DNA of 64,000 nt. It comes from Halichoerus grypus (taxonomy: Eukaryota; Chordata; Mammalia; Carnivora; Phocidae). Shown one piece after another: positions 20,376 to 29,794 of the stretch. Made by a program: the position numbers and the translations under genes. Position 1 is the stretch's first letter; each line of letters opens with the position of its first letter. Location of the stretch: NCBI RefSeq assembly GCF_964656455.1, contig NC_135720.1, positions 107,272,696-107,336,695 on the forward strand. The letters run 5' to 3'. The notes under the pieces were generated by a model. It was not told the origin of the DNA. It saw nothing but the letters and a program-made list of their open reading frames with translations, and searched no databases.

Positions 20376-20840
20376 CTAGGGGTAGTACAGTCTAATGGTT
20401 AAGAACAGGATTCTGGGGGCACCCAGGTGGCTCAGTCAGTTGAGCGGCTGACTCTTGGTTTTGGTTCAGGTCATGATCCCTGGGGGATGCCGTGAGATCC
20501 TGCCCCACCAAGGGCTCCGTGCTCAGTGGGGAGTTGGCTTCAGATTCTCTCCCTCTGCCCCTCCCTGGGCTCGTGAGCACTCACTCTCTCTCTCTTTCTC
20601 AAATAAATAAATAAATAAATCTTAAAAAAAAAAGAACAAAGCCCAAACAACAAAGATTCTGAAGCCAGCTGGTGTGGTTCAACTTCCTGCTCTGCCAGGA
20701 AGCTGCCAGATCAGCTATGGGATCCCAGCCTTCTTAGCCTCTTCGAGCCTCAGTTTATCTAAAAAGTGGGACTAACAATAGTAACTGCTTTGTGAGGATC
20801 CAATGGGATAAGAGAGGACAAGCAGGTGGCCTCTGATAAG
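20376..20840 (+). mobile_element. MIR SINE split by a Can-SINE
   Basis: The MIR start (GGTAGTACAGTCTAATGGTTAAGAACAGGATTCTGG, 20,380-20,415) and the remainder (GATTCTGAAGCCAGCTGGTG through TAACTGCTTTGTGAGGATCC, 20,652-20,800) flank a Can-SINE, showing that the younger element landed in the older one. Confidence 0.85.
20416..20634 (+). mobile_element. Can-SINE inserted in MIR
   Basis: GGGCACCCAGGTGGCTCAGTCAGTTGAGCG head, TC-rich middle, tail AAATAAATAAATAAATAAAT plus CTTAAAAAAA. Approximate target duplication AACAGGATTCTG / AACAAAGATTCTG, extended by an A-rich stretch. Confidence 0.95.
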
Positions 20841-20914
20841 CTCTGAACGAATGTCCACCTTAACTGTCTTTCTTCCAAAGGATATGGGCAGACCACCTTG
20901 GAGCCTCCCTGCCA

Positions 20915-21010
20915 TTGTCCATTTGTCTGCCCTCCCACCCCCGCCCGAGCCTGAGGACCGGGCACCGTGCTGGGCACACAGAGGAAGTGGTGGAATAAAT
21001 GGATCAGTAA
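20915..21010 (+). mobile_element. L2 LINE tail fragment
   Basis: GGGCACCGTGCTGGGCACACAGAGGAAGTGGTGGAATAAATGGATC resembles a diverged L2 terminus. Confidence 0.5.
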
Positions 21011-21224
21011 AATAGAAAGCCAGTCCAACCTTGGCTCAATTGACACTAGGTAGACAATACTGGGCCCGGTGGGTGATGGGCCTGGATGTGCCGTCTCCTC
21101 CCTGATACCTGGTTACAGGCTGGGTCAGCCGGCATGGCTGTTCTGGAAGCCAAGCAGAGCAGGACCATCTGAAGGCCCTTTTTGCTGCTCAGCAGAAAAT
21201 CAAGAAGTGTCTTCTGGCCCGGAG

Positions 21225-21365
21225 CCACTATGCTGTGGCTCTGGTTTGGGTTGAGTCCTGACTTGCTGTGTGTCCTTGGGCAAGACATGTTCCCTCTCTG
21301 GGCCTTGGACTTTTCATAAATAAAATGAGTGGGTTGGACTGGATGCTTTCCAAGCTCCCCTACAG
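21225..21365 (+). mobile_element. MIR SINE
   Basis: TGACTTGCTGTGTGTCCTTGGGCAAGACATG, then CCCTCTCTGGGCCTTGGACT, is a well-preserved MIR core. Confidence 0.85.
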
Positions 21366-22055
21366 CCCTTGGGGTTTATGTCAGCTTCTCCTTTGAGCTG
21401 GGGGGAACCTCATCTTCCTTTCTGGAGCCTGGTCATGTGAGGGTATGATTTTCTGCTCTCCTATTTCTGGCCTGCCTTTTGTATTTTCTCTGTGGTGCCC
21501 CCCCTCCCTTTCTCCCTTCCTGCTCCCCTTGGCTATCCTCTTCTTTCTTTCTTCTCCCCTTCCTCTGCCACAGTCTCAGGGCCTAGAGAATGTGTGGATG
21601 AACTGACTCCCTCCCCAGGCTTTCCCCCTCTCACCTCTACCTAGTTTCTTGACCCCCCAAACAGAACCTGGGCCTGAGGAACCATGCCTCTCCATCTGTC
21701 CTCTTAACTGGGAGTCTGTCCCTGAAGGTCTTGGTGGTGCCCTGACCCTTGACTTCTGACTTCGGAGACAGTGGGAGAATGGCATCTCAGTTGGACCAAG
21801 AGAGCACCTAATATGGGTCTTCTGTCCCCAGAGACTGGCAGGCTCGCTATTCCCCTGCTGCTCCCTCGCCCTCAGAATCTGGGGCTCAGGAAAGGGGGCA
21901 GGAAAGCAAGCCTTTTCTAAGTCTAGCTGACATTGAGCCCCCAACCCACCTCCTTCACAATACCCTCTCCCACCTCTGAGGCGGGGAGGAGCTCTTCCTT
22001 CGCAGAGGCCCACGCGCTGGAGGCTATTATCGTCATGGGGGGGAACCACTTATAA
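21366..22055. other. Non-coding stretch, nothing recognised
   Basis: Pyrimidine-rich section at 21,485-21,570 (CCCCTCCCTTTCTCCCTTCC and similar), then mixed unique DNA. No exon evidence. Confidence 0.4.
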
Positions 22056-22059
22056 TGGT

Positions 22060-22125
22060 CAGAAACCATTTCCAGAGAGCCTACTGTGTGCCAGGCGCTG
22101 TGCTATGAGCCAAGAGGAAGTGTCC
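22060..22125 (-). mobile_element. MIR or L2 antisense fragment
   Basis: CCATTTCCAGAGAGCCTACTGTGTGCCAGGCGCTGTGCTATGAGCC is a short antisense terminus of MIR or L2. Confidence 0.55.
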
Positions 22126-22665
22126 ATGTCGGGGTAGCAGGGTGTGGGGTAGGACAAAGGCTGGGGGGAGTCCCCAGGAAGGTGCGCTGCTGCCAGGCCG
22201 AGGCTCATGGGCAGAGGGTTTGGCAATGCATGTGCGTAGGCCCAGCTGGAGAGGACCTGAGATGGAGCCAGGTCCTGGAGGCAGGTAAACAGGACACTGT
22301 GTGCTGGGTGTGGTGGAGAAGGAGGGGGACCATGGTTGGGGGGGGGCACAATGGGCCATTGTGTGATCTGGAGTCACTGTCACGCCCGGGCTCTGGGCTT
22401 CCCCTTTCCTCCCCACCACCCTCCTGCTGGGCTGTACAAATATCCAGATATATGGAAGATGAATTCATAGTCATCTGCTTTTAGCTCCTCTACGCTTGCC
22501 TGGACCACATGGACGGAGATGATGTGCTGAATGCTGCATGGCCCAGGCCTTGTTGCCTGCCCCCCCTTCTCCCCCCCACTCCCCCTACCCCCTGCATCAG
22601 GAGGGAAACAGAGAGATCTGAACCCTGGGATATGGTTGACAGAGGTTGACAGAGATCTACCCAAG
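22126..22665. other. Non-coding stretch, nothing recognised
   Basis: GC-rich except for TGTACAAATATCCAGATATATGGAAGATGAATTC at about 22,433-22,467, an isolated AT-rich motif cluster. Confidence 0.4.
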
Positions 22666-22669
22666 TCTG

Positions 22670-22870
22670 GTGACCAGGCTCTGGCCTCAGCTGGGACTTT
22701 TCCTTGGAAAGTCATATAACTGCCCTAATCCTCAGTTTACTCATCTGTAAAATGGGCTAAGGGAGGCCTTTGTCTTGTCTACCCCACAGTGTTGTGTGGT
22801 GTTGTGACAGAGCCTTGGACACAGGGCAGAGCTGACTGCTTTTGCTTCTGTTGTTACTCTGTGACAAGAC
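22670..22870 (+). mobile_element. MIR SINE
   Basis: AAAGTCATATAACTGCCCTAATCCTCAGTTTACTCATCTGTAAAATGGGC is diagnostic. The 3' part is degraded. Confidence 0.8.
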
Positions 22871-22994
22871 CTCTTCTGCCTGACAAAGTGCCCCTCTGGG
22901 GGCAGAGGAGGGAAAGTTGCTGATTACCCACGTGGGGCTATTGAGATACCTTAAGGACAGAAATCAAGACTGGAATTCTCAGAGTGTTCAGCCA

Positions 22995-23127
22995 GCCAAC
23001 CTTCGTTCATTTACTGCTCACTCGGCTAACAAACATCTTTTAAGCATCCTTTCAATAAACCTGGGCCTTCAAAGATGAACAAGGCAAGTCTCCCGCCCTC
23101 AGGGAACTCCTAGTGAGATGGAAGAGG
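22995..23127 (-). mobile_element. L2 LINE, antisense fragment
   Basis: AACAAACATCTTTTAAGCATCC, then AAAGATGAACAAGGCAAGTCTCCCGCCCTCAGGGAACTCC, matches the antisense L2 tail region. A CA repeat follows directly. Confidence 0.65.
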
Positions 23128-23157
23128 CCACACACACACACACACACACACACACAG
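23127..23157 (+). repeat. (CA)15 microsatellite
   Basis: Uninterrupted CA dinucleotides, likely length-variable. Confidence 0.95.
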
Positions 23158-23159
23158 CA

Positions 23160-23395
23160 TTAATATATAATAATCACAGCTAAGATTTATTGAGCGCTTA
23201 CTATGTGTCAGGAATGGTTTAAGCACTTTACATGCATTGATTCATAGAATCCTTCCCATTTCGAAGACGAGGAAATTGAAGTCCAAAGGATGTAAGCAAT
23301 TTGCTCAAAGTCACATAGCTAGTAAGCCAGCCGGGACTTGATCCTGGGCAGTCTGGTTAGAGTCTGGGCTCTTAACCAGTACACAACCCACACAG
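23160..23395 (-). mobile_element. MIR SINE, antisense, nearly complete
   Basis: One of the best MIR copies here: AAGATTTATTGAGCGCTTACTATGTGTCAGG, CACTTTACATGCATTGATTC, GCAATTTGCTCAAAGTCACATAGCTAGTAAGCC and GGGCTCTTAACCAGTACACA span almost the entire consensus in reverse. Confidence 0.93.
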
Positions 23396-23471
23396 CATGC
23401 ATGAATCTACACAGACAAGGCAGGGTCAGTTGTCCTTGAAGACAGCAGAGAGCTCTCTGATTGGAATGTCT

Positions 23472-23669
23472 GGGGCGCCTGGGTGGCTCAGTTGGTTCAG
23501 CATCTGCCTTGGGCTCAGGTCATGATCCCAGGGTCCTGGGATCCAGCCCCTAGTTGGGCTTCTGCTTGGTGGGGAGTCGGCTTCTCCCTCTCCCTCTGCC
23601 CCTCCCCCCACTCATGCTGTCTCCCCCCCATCTCAAATAAATAAGTAAAATCTTAAAAAAAAAAAAAAA
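23472..23669 (+). mobile_element. Can-SINE
   Basis: GGGGCGCCTGGGTGGCTCAGTTGG head and tail CAAATAAATAAGTAAAATC with A15. No clean target duplication is visible. Confidence 0.94.
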
Positions 23670-23879
23670 TGGATTCCCTGTCATCCCTCTGCTTTCGGTT
23701 CCCTCCAGCCCAGAACTGAGGGAGAGCCCCTGGAAGTCCCTGGTGGAAGAAGGTGACATATAAATGGAACTTTCTTAATCCCAAAGCCTGTTGGGCCCTT
23801 GCTCCTTCTCTTGCCTGCAGATGTTGGTGAGCTGGGAGGAACTGAGTGGTCTAGGAGGTACTGCTTAGCAAACAAGTGA

Positions 23880-24470
23880 TGGAAACCTACCCCCAAATAG
23901 TTAAAGCACAAGGAAGAGATTTATTGACTCAACCAGGAAGGAGTGTTATGTGTATGTGTGCACACACACATGAGGTGGGGGTGTAGGCACAGTTTAGAGA
24001 TTGTCAGGCCTCAAAAGATACCATCAGCTTTCTTTCTCGCATTCTTTCCTGACCTCACCCATATCTTGGCTAAGTTTTTTGGTGGATGATGACCTCTTTT
24101 GTCCCCCTTACTGAGAGTGGGGAGGGAAAGGGAGGTCAGAGCTTCTCATTTGCTGGAGGACAGGGAGAGGTGGGTAGAAGAGTCTGGCAACAGACAATTT
24201 TAGGCTCACATCTCAGAGGAGAGAGAACGTGTATGACTTCCAACACCCTCTGTCTAAAAAAATCCTAGAGGAAGACTCTTATTGGCCTAGCTTGAGTCAT
24301 GGGCCCACCCCTTAGACAAATCAAGTGGCTAGGAAAATGGTGTGCAATGATTGGCTCAGTTGGGCTCACGTGGTGGAATGGGGACTTGTGATTGGCAGCC
24401 CCATAGGAGTGCAGGGAATGGGGGAGCATCGATTCTGTGAAGGAGGGGGGTACCATCACTCAGAGTGGAC
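23880..24470. mobile_element. Old interspersed repeat, family uncertain
   Basis: AAGAGATTTATTGACTCAAC, then CTCTTATTGGCCTAGCTTGAGTCATGGGCCCA, and GATTGGCTCAGTTGGGCTCACG recall a common old antisense repeat of mammals with repeated GATTGGC phrases. I cannot name the family with confidence. Confidence 0.4.
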
Positions 24471-24475
24471 AGGGC

Positions 24476-24501
24476 TACAAACAAATGAACAAACAAACAA
24501 A
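24476..24501 (+). repeat. (AAAC)n short repeat
   Basis: AACAAATGAACAAACAAACAAACAGG, lying just before the L1 fragment. Confidence 0.8.
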
Positions 24502-24645
24502 CAGGCAGACTCTTAGACACAGAACAAACGTGGTGACCGGAGGGGAGCGGTGGGGGATGGGTGAAATAGATAAAGGGGGTTAAGAGGTACAAACTTCCAG
24601 TTATAAAATAAATAAGTCTCGGAAATGGAAAACAACAACAGCAAA
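24502..24645 (+). mobile_element. L1 LINE 3' UTR fragment
   Basis: GGGTGAAATAGATAAAGGGGGTTAAGAGGTACAAACTTCCAGTTATAAAATAAATAAGTC is a diagnostic piece of the 3' untranslated part of L1MA/L1MB-type elements. No open frame is included. Confidence 0.85.
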
Positions 24646-24723
24646 AAGCGGCAAGGCTACAAACAACACAAACAGACACAAACAACAAGTACCCTCCCAT
24701 AGGGAAAAGAGGAAGAATAGAAT

Positions 24724-24822
24724 AGGGGCACCTGACGACTCTTGATCTAGGGGTCATGAGTTCCAGCCCCACGTTGGGTGTAGAGATTAGTTAAATAAAT
24801 AAAACTTAGGAAGAAAAAAAAC
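24724..24822 (+). mobile_element. Short old Can-SINE (tRNA part only)
   Basis: GGGGCACCTGACGACTCTTGATC, GGTCATGAGTTCCAGCCCCACGTTGGGTGTAGAGATTAG, then AAATAAATAAAACTTAGG. It has the tRNA-related head directly followed by a tail, without the TC-rich middle, as in older carnivore SINE subfamilies. Confidence 0.85.
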
Positions 24823-24975
24823 CAGAATAAAATTGGCATGCCTTTTTGGAGCCTCAAATTTTAGTCCAAGATTTTTTGGGGGAAAGTTTTTAAAGACATT
24901 TTAAAACATTTTTATTTATAGCACACATAGCTAAATTATGGAGTAAAAGTCAAAATTCATATAGACTTCTAAGAT
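24823..24975. other. AT-rich stretch, nothing recognised
   Basis: GATTTTTTGGGGGAAAGTTTTTAAAGACATTTTAAAACATTTTTATTTATAGC lies in an otherwise GC-richer region. It could be an eroded L1 remnant or a CNE. Confidence 0.35.
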
Positions 24976-25124
24976 AAAACAGATGATGTCAAAAGAGTTC
25001 AGGGTTTGCAAGCAGGCTCTTTTCCTCATCCAACCCCCTCCCCACCCCCTGCATATTTTTTCAAGCTTCTCTGATGATAAGGACGGAGTTGGGGTTGGAA
25101 CTTTGAGATACACTGGGAATGGAA

Positions 25125-25335
25125 ATACCATGGATTTTGGAGGCAGAGAGACGAAGATGCATTCTTCCATTTTCCAGCAGTGAGCTCTCAGGAAAGTCGC
25201 ATCCTCTCTGTGAGCCTCTTTGCTCCCCTGTAAAATGGGTACAACGATGCCCCGCTAGCTAGAGCAGCGGGAGTAAGGAGTCAGTGACGGGATACTGAAA
25301 CACCCAGCCCGGTGCCTGTCTCAGAGGAAGACATT
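25125..25335 (+). mobile_element. MIR SINE
   Basis: CCATGGATTTTGGAGGCAGAGAG, CCTCTCTGTGAGCCTCTTTGC and TGTAAAATGGGTACAACGATG are followed by CCCGGTGCCTGTCTCAG, giving most of MIR. Confidence 0.85.
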
Positions 25336-25629
25336 TAGCAAACATCAGCTCTCACTTCCCTCCTTCCTGTGTCTGCAGGCTCCTGAGGCCGGCCCCAGCA
25401 CACCAGGGTCCTGGGAGCAGGGCAGGCCCCCCCCCCCCAAGGATGACCCCCAGCTAAACCTCTGCCACTCCTGGCAGAAGCCTAATGACTTTCTCCTCTT
25501 GAGAGCTCTAACCATAGACACGAGTACAGTGATAACTGGCTTCACCACCTTGTAGATACTGAATAGGCAATTAATCCTTCGGTCGTGTAGACACAACATC
25601 ACCCACCAAGGGGGAATTCATTGTCCCCT

Positions 25630-25860
25630 GATCCCAAAGCTCTTTGTATGAACTTCTCTTCTGGTTCATATTACTGAGCACTGCAATGATGCATTTACCT
25701 GTTTATGTGTCTCTTGCTGTCACCAGTTTGTGAATTCTTGGAGGCAGGAATTTTTTTTTTCCACCCCCATATTTCCAGTGCTCCACATGGAGGTTGGCAT
25801 CGCATAGGGGCCCAGTGATTGTTCGGTGGCTTGGTGAAGGGATGAGTGGGGAGACCTGCT
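25630..25860 (+). mobile_element. L2 LINE 3' end
   Basis: GTGAATTCTTGGAGGCAGGAATTTTTTTTT, then CCCATATTTCCAGTGCTCCAC, then GTGATTGTTCGGTGGCTTGG corresponds to the L2 terminus. Confidence 0.65.
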
Positions 25861-25884
25861 GCTCTGGGCTGCTTTTCGTCCAAG

Positions 25885-26085
25885 TAACAACAGTTACCGT
25901 GATCCTTTTTTGAGCCGTTAAAATGCGCTAAGTGTATATATGAAGAGTCCTTCTGTTTCATATAATCCTGACAACAGCCCCATGTCACAGGGGCTATAAC
26001 TTGTCCCCATTTTACAGGTGAGGAACTGAGGCTCAGAGGGTTAAGTTCACCCAGCCTGTCAGTGCTGGCATTGGAATGCAAATCC
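25885..26085 (-). mobile_element. MIR SINE, antisense
   Basis: GAGCCGTTAAAATGCGCTAAG, TTGTCCCCATTTTACAGGTGAGGAACTGAGGCTCAGAGGGTTAAG and GGAATGCAAATCCAAC. The ATGCAAAT octamer at 26,078 is a product of the repeat. Confidence 0.85.
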
Positions 26086-26089
26086 AACT

Positions 26090-26455
26090 CTGTCAGATGT
26101 CAGAGTCAGGGGAATAAACCTCTACGGGCTTCTAACACATCAGGTTATACTGAGGTGTGCAGAGGAGAGGGCTGTGGCGCAGAGACACCTCTAGAAATGA
26201 AGCTGAAACGGGGTGTCCACTGGAGAGAGAAAGCGTTGGTGATAGGAGAGGCTACTGGGTGGGTTGGGGGAGGGGCAGAGGAAGGGGGGGCTCTTGGGGG
26301 CTGGAGGTCCTGGGGAAGTTCAAGGGGGCTTGGGGTCTGGGGAGACCGAGGAGGTGGTCAAGTCCTGTAGGAAGAGGTGTCAGGGCAGGGTCTCCCCCAC
26401 CCCAGAATTGTCTGGGGCTGGGAGTCAGCCCCTTCAGGTTGTTTTCTAGCTGGGT
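26090..26455 (+). other. G-rich non-coding stretch
   Basis: 26,255-26,350 has many runs of three or more G (GGGTGGGTTGGGGGAGGGGC and similar), a potential G-quadruplex cluster on the plus strand. No exon is recognised. Confidence 0.45.
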
Positions 26456-26600
26456 TGGGGGTGTTTAATATTAATAGTAATGACTGTGGCGGGAAGATAA
26501 TAGGCCTCAGTCAGATTAGAAGGGGGTAAGCGCTTATCTCTGGCTGCTGAAGACACATGTCTTTCACCTGCTCCTTTAATATCCCCCCTCTTTCATTCCA
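26456..26600. promoter_or_regulatory. Candidate CNE
   Basis: TTTAATATTAATAGTAATGACTG, GAAGATAATAGGCCTCAG, GTAAGCGCTTATCTCTGG (GATA-type TTATC) and CACCTGCTCCTTTAATATCC form a compact motif-rich block after a G-rich stretch. No repeat match is seen. Confidence 0.4.
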
Positions 26601-26829
26601 CCGCCCACCCCCTCCCACCAGCCTAGAACAAAAGGGGTATTATGGGCCAGGGTGTTTTCAGGCTGCAGCCAAGGAGACCTCCCCCTCCCCCTCTGCTCCC
26701 CCCGCCCCCCAGTTTGAATGAGGCTTTTTCCTCCCAGAAGAGATTAGCTCCGTTTGACAAGGCAGTGAACTTTGGGAGGGGTGAGTGGGGGTCTCCTCCG
26801 GGAGCCTCCAAAGTGCAGCCCTAAAAAAT
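26601..26829. other. Non-coding stretch, nothing recognised
   Basis: CCCCCTCC-rich DNA at 26,680-26,715 with GTTTGAATGAGGC following. A 147-codon antisense frame is driven by the adjacent CA/GA repeats. Confidence 0.4.
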
Positions 26830-27295
26830 GCTGCTGGAGAGAGAACCGGAAAGAGACAGCCCTGAAGACAGACACACAGAGTCAAAGGCAGACAGACAGA
26901 CAGACAGACACACACACACACACATACACACAGAGCAGGAAAGGCACTGATGTGGATAGAGCTAGACTCTGAGACATGGGGAGCCCCCCGCCCCCTGACT
27001 CTAGGATGTTGGGGAAAGGAAGAGACAGGGGGAGGAGAGACAGACAGACCCACAGACATCCACAGAAAAACAAAGAGACAGAGAAACACACACATACACA
27101 CTTGTCACCAGGCAGACAGACCCAGAGAGAGACAAAAGCAGAGCGAGAGACGGAAGGACAGAAGACATACAGAAGGAGATACCAAAGAGACCAACAGGGG
27201 TGAGGAGAAGAAAGGAAATGGAGGGAGAAAAGGGAAGAAGAGATGGTAAAATTGTCAAGAAACAGAAGAAAATAAATAAATAAAAAGGAGACTTT
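26830..27295 (+). repeat. Purine-rich/CA-rich low-complexity tract
   Basis: (GACA)n at 26,890-26,908, (CA)n at 26,908-26,930, then loosely repeated GAGACAGA words to about 27,200 and an A-rich end AAATAAATAAATAAAAAGG at 27,270-27,288. Antisense open frames rich in CVCV or SLSL come from this tract. It resembles the GAGACAGAG tract of the CpG island at 17.1 kb in word content. Confidence 0.8.
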
Positions 27296-27780
27296 GAAGG
27301 GACACTGCAGGGAAGCTGCTGAGCCCTTGACCTCCCCGGGGCTGGCTCTGCGGACCTTGGCCTTGGCCCCTTGTGGAGCCAGGCAGCTCTGGAGCAGGTT
27401 TCCACAGCTTGGGAGGACCAGGGTGGAGATGGCGCTTGGACAGGGGGAGATGCGGAGAGAGAGAAGGAGAGACAGGCGAGAAATCAACCCAGAGACAAAG
27501 GTAGTGAGCTGGAAGAGAGGTAGACAGCAAATGCCAGAGAGGAGTGTGGGTTTCCTGGAGAAGGTAGCTCCCAGCCTCAGGAGGAGCAGGTGTGGAGGTG
27601 ATGTGCGGGGGGACAGGGCTCTGAGGAGGCTTCTTCTTGGGGTCACACAGGAAGAGGATCCATTACTTTTGCTGCTGGCAAGACGGAAAGAGGAAGAAAA
27701 CCAAGGGCCACTTCCGCCATTACTGAAATTCCCAGCCCCATTGCCATGTTGGATAGGTCCAGTGGCACACTGAGAGAGCA
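27296..27780. other. Non-coding stretch, nothing recognised
   Basis: GC- and purine-rich DNA with a 159-codon plus-strand frame starting at 27,294 that has no domain and begins within low-complexity DNA. Rejected as a gene. Confidence 0.4.
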
Positions 27781-27784
27781 GGGC

Positions 27785-27950
27785 TGTGAGACCATGACAG
27801 CCCTGGGTTCAAATCCCCGCTCTGTCACTACGTGACCTCAGGAAAGGATAAACATACGTTAGCCTCACTTTCCCCATCTATAGAATGGGGATAACAGTAG
27901 TATCTCCGTCAAGGGTGGTGGTAACGCTCAAGTTAGGACAAGGTAATTAG
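27785..27950 (+). mobile_element. MIR SINE
   Basis: CCCTGGGTTCAAATCCCCGCTCTGTCACTACGTGACCTC and CACTTTCCCCATCTATAGAATGGGGATAACAGTAGTA are well preserved. Confidence 0.9.
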
Positions 27951-27954
27951 CATC

Positions 27955-28135
27955 ACCGCAGACCCACAGCAAGGACTGACATCTGTTGGCTACTTACTGT
28001 TCACGGGCCCTGTTCTAAAGCATCTTTCAAGGATTACTTCATTTAAATCTCAGAACAACCCCTCCAAGATCTAACCAAAGACCATTGTGAATCACAAACT
28101 ATTCAGTGGTCGAGCCATGATTTGAGTCTAGACGT
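27955..28135 (-). mobile_element. MIR SINE, antisense
   Basis: GGCTACTTACTGTTCACGGGCCCTGTTCTAAAGCATC, then TACTTCATTTAAATCTCAGAACAACCCC, and GAGCCATGATTTGAGTC. It sits tail to tail with the preceding MIR. Confidence 0.8.
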
Positions 28136-29030
28136 TTGAGACTTAATCATATTGGATCCCGTCCTTATTAATAAGACTCACAGTCCCAGTCGCCACCTTC
28201 CAGAAGGAGCCCCACAGCCTTTCCGAGAAGAAGGGCAGACTTGCTGGGGGAAGAGCGGGTGGGGCAGAGGTCCACAGGTAAATGTCAACAGCTGGCCCTC
28301 CAAGAGGGGAAAAAAAAAAAGTGCTCACAAGTTTCCATGGTGTGAATACTCCCACCAGGGCGCTCCAAGCTACCACGGGGCCCTTCACCTGCCAGGGGGC
28401 CGGGATGGCGGCCTGCAGTCTGCTCCGGCCCGCCCGTGTGAACTGGCTCCCGCATCTCACCGAGGCAGTGGTGTGCAAGCTGCGTGTGCAGAGAGCAGAT
28501 GGCTTTGGCATACCCCTCTTTTCCCCTGGGGGCTTCCAGCCTCATTCAGGAGAGAAGGGGCAGCAGGTACCCACACTCAGTGCCAACGCCAGGGGTTGTA
28601 CACACGGTTCCAAACCGTGGCACATGCTAGGGAGTCTGTAGAAGTTCAGAAGTGGGAAGGGAGCATGTGTGTGTGGGGGTCAGTTCTCTGTATCCCACTG
28701 TCCCCTGCCGCTGGGAACTCCTAGAGGACAGGGACCGCCCCTTCCCCTCCCCCATCCCTGGTCAGTCCCTGCAACCCCTCGCCCTCCCAAAGTGTCCAGA
28801 AAGCCCCTCTGGGTGCCAGAAACTCCTAGTGTGCGGTAACAACAGTGCTGGGGGAGGGGTGGCACCAAAGGCCCGTAGTCCCCCTCCTCTGGGGCTCCCA
28901 AGTGAAACCAAATACTCCCCCCAATCGCCCACCCGGACACCTGACTCCCTCCTGGGGCCCACTCTGGGCGCAAGCCGTTTCCTGTCTGGGTCTTGGTAAC
29001 CCCCTGAAATCCCAGCCTCCCTCCCCCGAT
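28136..29030. other. Non-coding stretch, nothing recognised
   Basis: Unique-looking DNA with an 11-A run near 28,310-28,320. A 190-codon plus-strand frame (28,152-28,724) has no domain. GAACTCCTAGAGGACAGGGACC around 28,715 may be an L2 trace. Confidence 0.4.
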
Positions 29031-29130
29031 CCCTTCCAAATGCTTATTAAGCCGTTTGCAAATCCAGGGCTGAACGGAGCGGCGTGAGTTTAATAAAGCA
29101 GAAGACAGATGCCATCCATCACTGGGGCCC
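29030..29130. promoter_or_regulatory. Candidate CNE (short)
   Basis: CCAAATGCTTATTAAGCCGTTTGCAAATCCAGGGC followed by GAGTTTAATAAAGCAGAAG: AT-rich homeobox-like and TTTGCAAAT octamer-like words in GC-rich surroundings. Confidence 0.35.
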
Positions 29131-29470
29131 CGGGTGGGGCGCGGTGAGCTGATGGACTCACACCCTTCTGGCTGCTTCTAGGTCAGCCAGCCACACAGCA
29201 GAACGAACGCCTCTCCTGGCCCACCCTGGCCACAGTCCCCATTCCGGACCACCTCCTGACTGCAGGCGGCTACCCTTCAGGTCACATTCCTGCCACACAT
29301 GCCACTCGGGGGACCTCTTGTTCACTGTGGACACAGAATGTCTGGGAATCGAGGGAGGTTGGCCCAACCCCTGCATGCCGTGTGGATCTCTGAAACAGGC
29401 TGGCCCAGATGAGGATACAAAATATAAGTGGGGGTCCCAAACCTCAGGAACCAAGATAAATAATATTTTG
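29131..29470. other. Non-coding stretch, nothing recognised
   Basis: GC-rich unique DNA with no repeat, exon or clear motif cluster. Confidence 0.4.
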
Positions 29471-29489
29471 ATGTAATATCTTAAAAAAT

Positions 29490-29680
29490 TGGGGCGTCTG
29501 GTGGCTCACTGGGTTAAGTGTCTCCTTTCAACTCAGGTCATGATCCCCAGGGTCCTGGGATTGAGCCTGGCATCGGGCTCCCTGCTCAGTGGGGAGTCTG
29601 CTTCTCCCTCTCCCTCTGCCTCTCCCCCAGTTCATGCTCACTCTCGCTCTCAAATAAATAAATACAATCTTAAAAAAAAA
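29490..29680 (+). mobile_element. Can-SINE
   Basis: GGGGCGTCTGGTGGCTCACTGGGTTAAG head with small deletions, tail AAATAAATAAATACAATC plus A9. Target duplication ATCTTAAAAAAT at 29,478-29,489 and 29,680-29,691. Confidence 0.95.
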
Positions 29681-29794
29681 TCTTAAAAAATCAAAATGAA
29701 TGCCAAAAAAATCCACGATGAACAAGCTACCACAATTTTAAATAAAGACAGGATCTTTCCCGAATTGGCGGTGTTGCCTCAGTCTCCAATATGA

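Noticed and set aside
26078..26086. Octamer ATGCAAAT as a regulatory site (also 40,760)
   Set aside because: Both lie in MIR SINE copies and come from the repeat.
26882..27646. 254-codon antisense open frame, the longest in the window
   Set aside because: Begins in (GACA)/(CA) and GAGACAGA low-complexity DNA, which yields CVCV and SLSL strings on the other strand. No coding signal.
28341..28375. CTCF site at CCCACCAGGGCGCTCC
   Set aside because: Two G's short of the CCACYAGRKGGCRS core when aligned.
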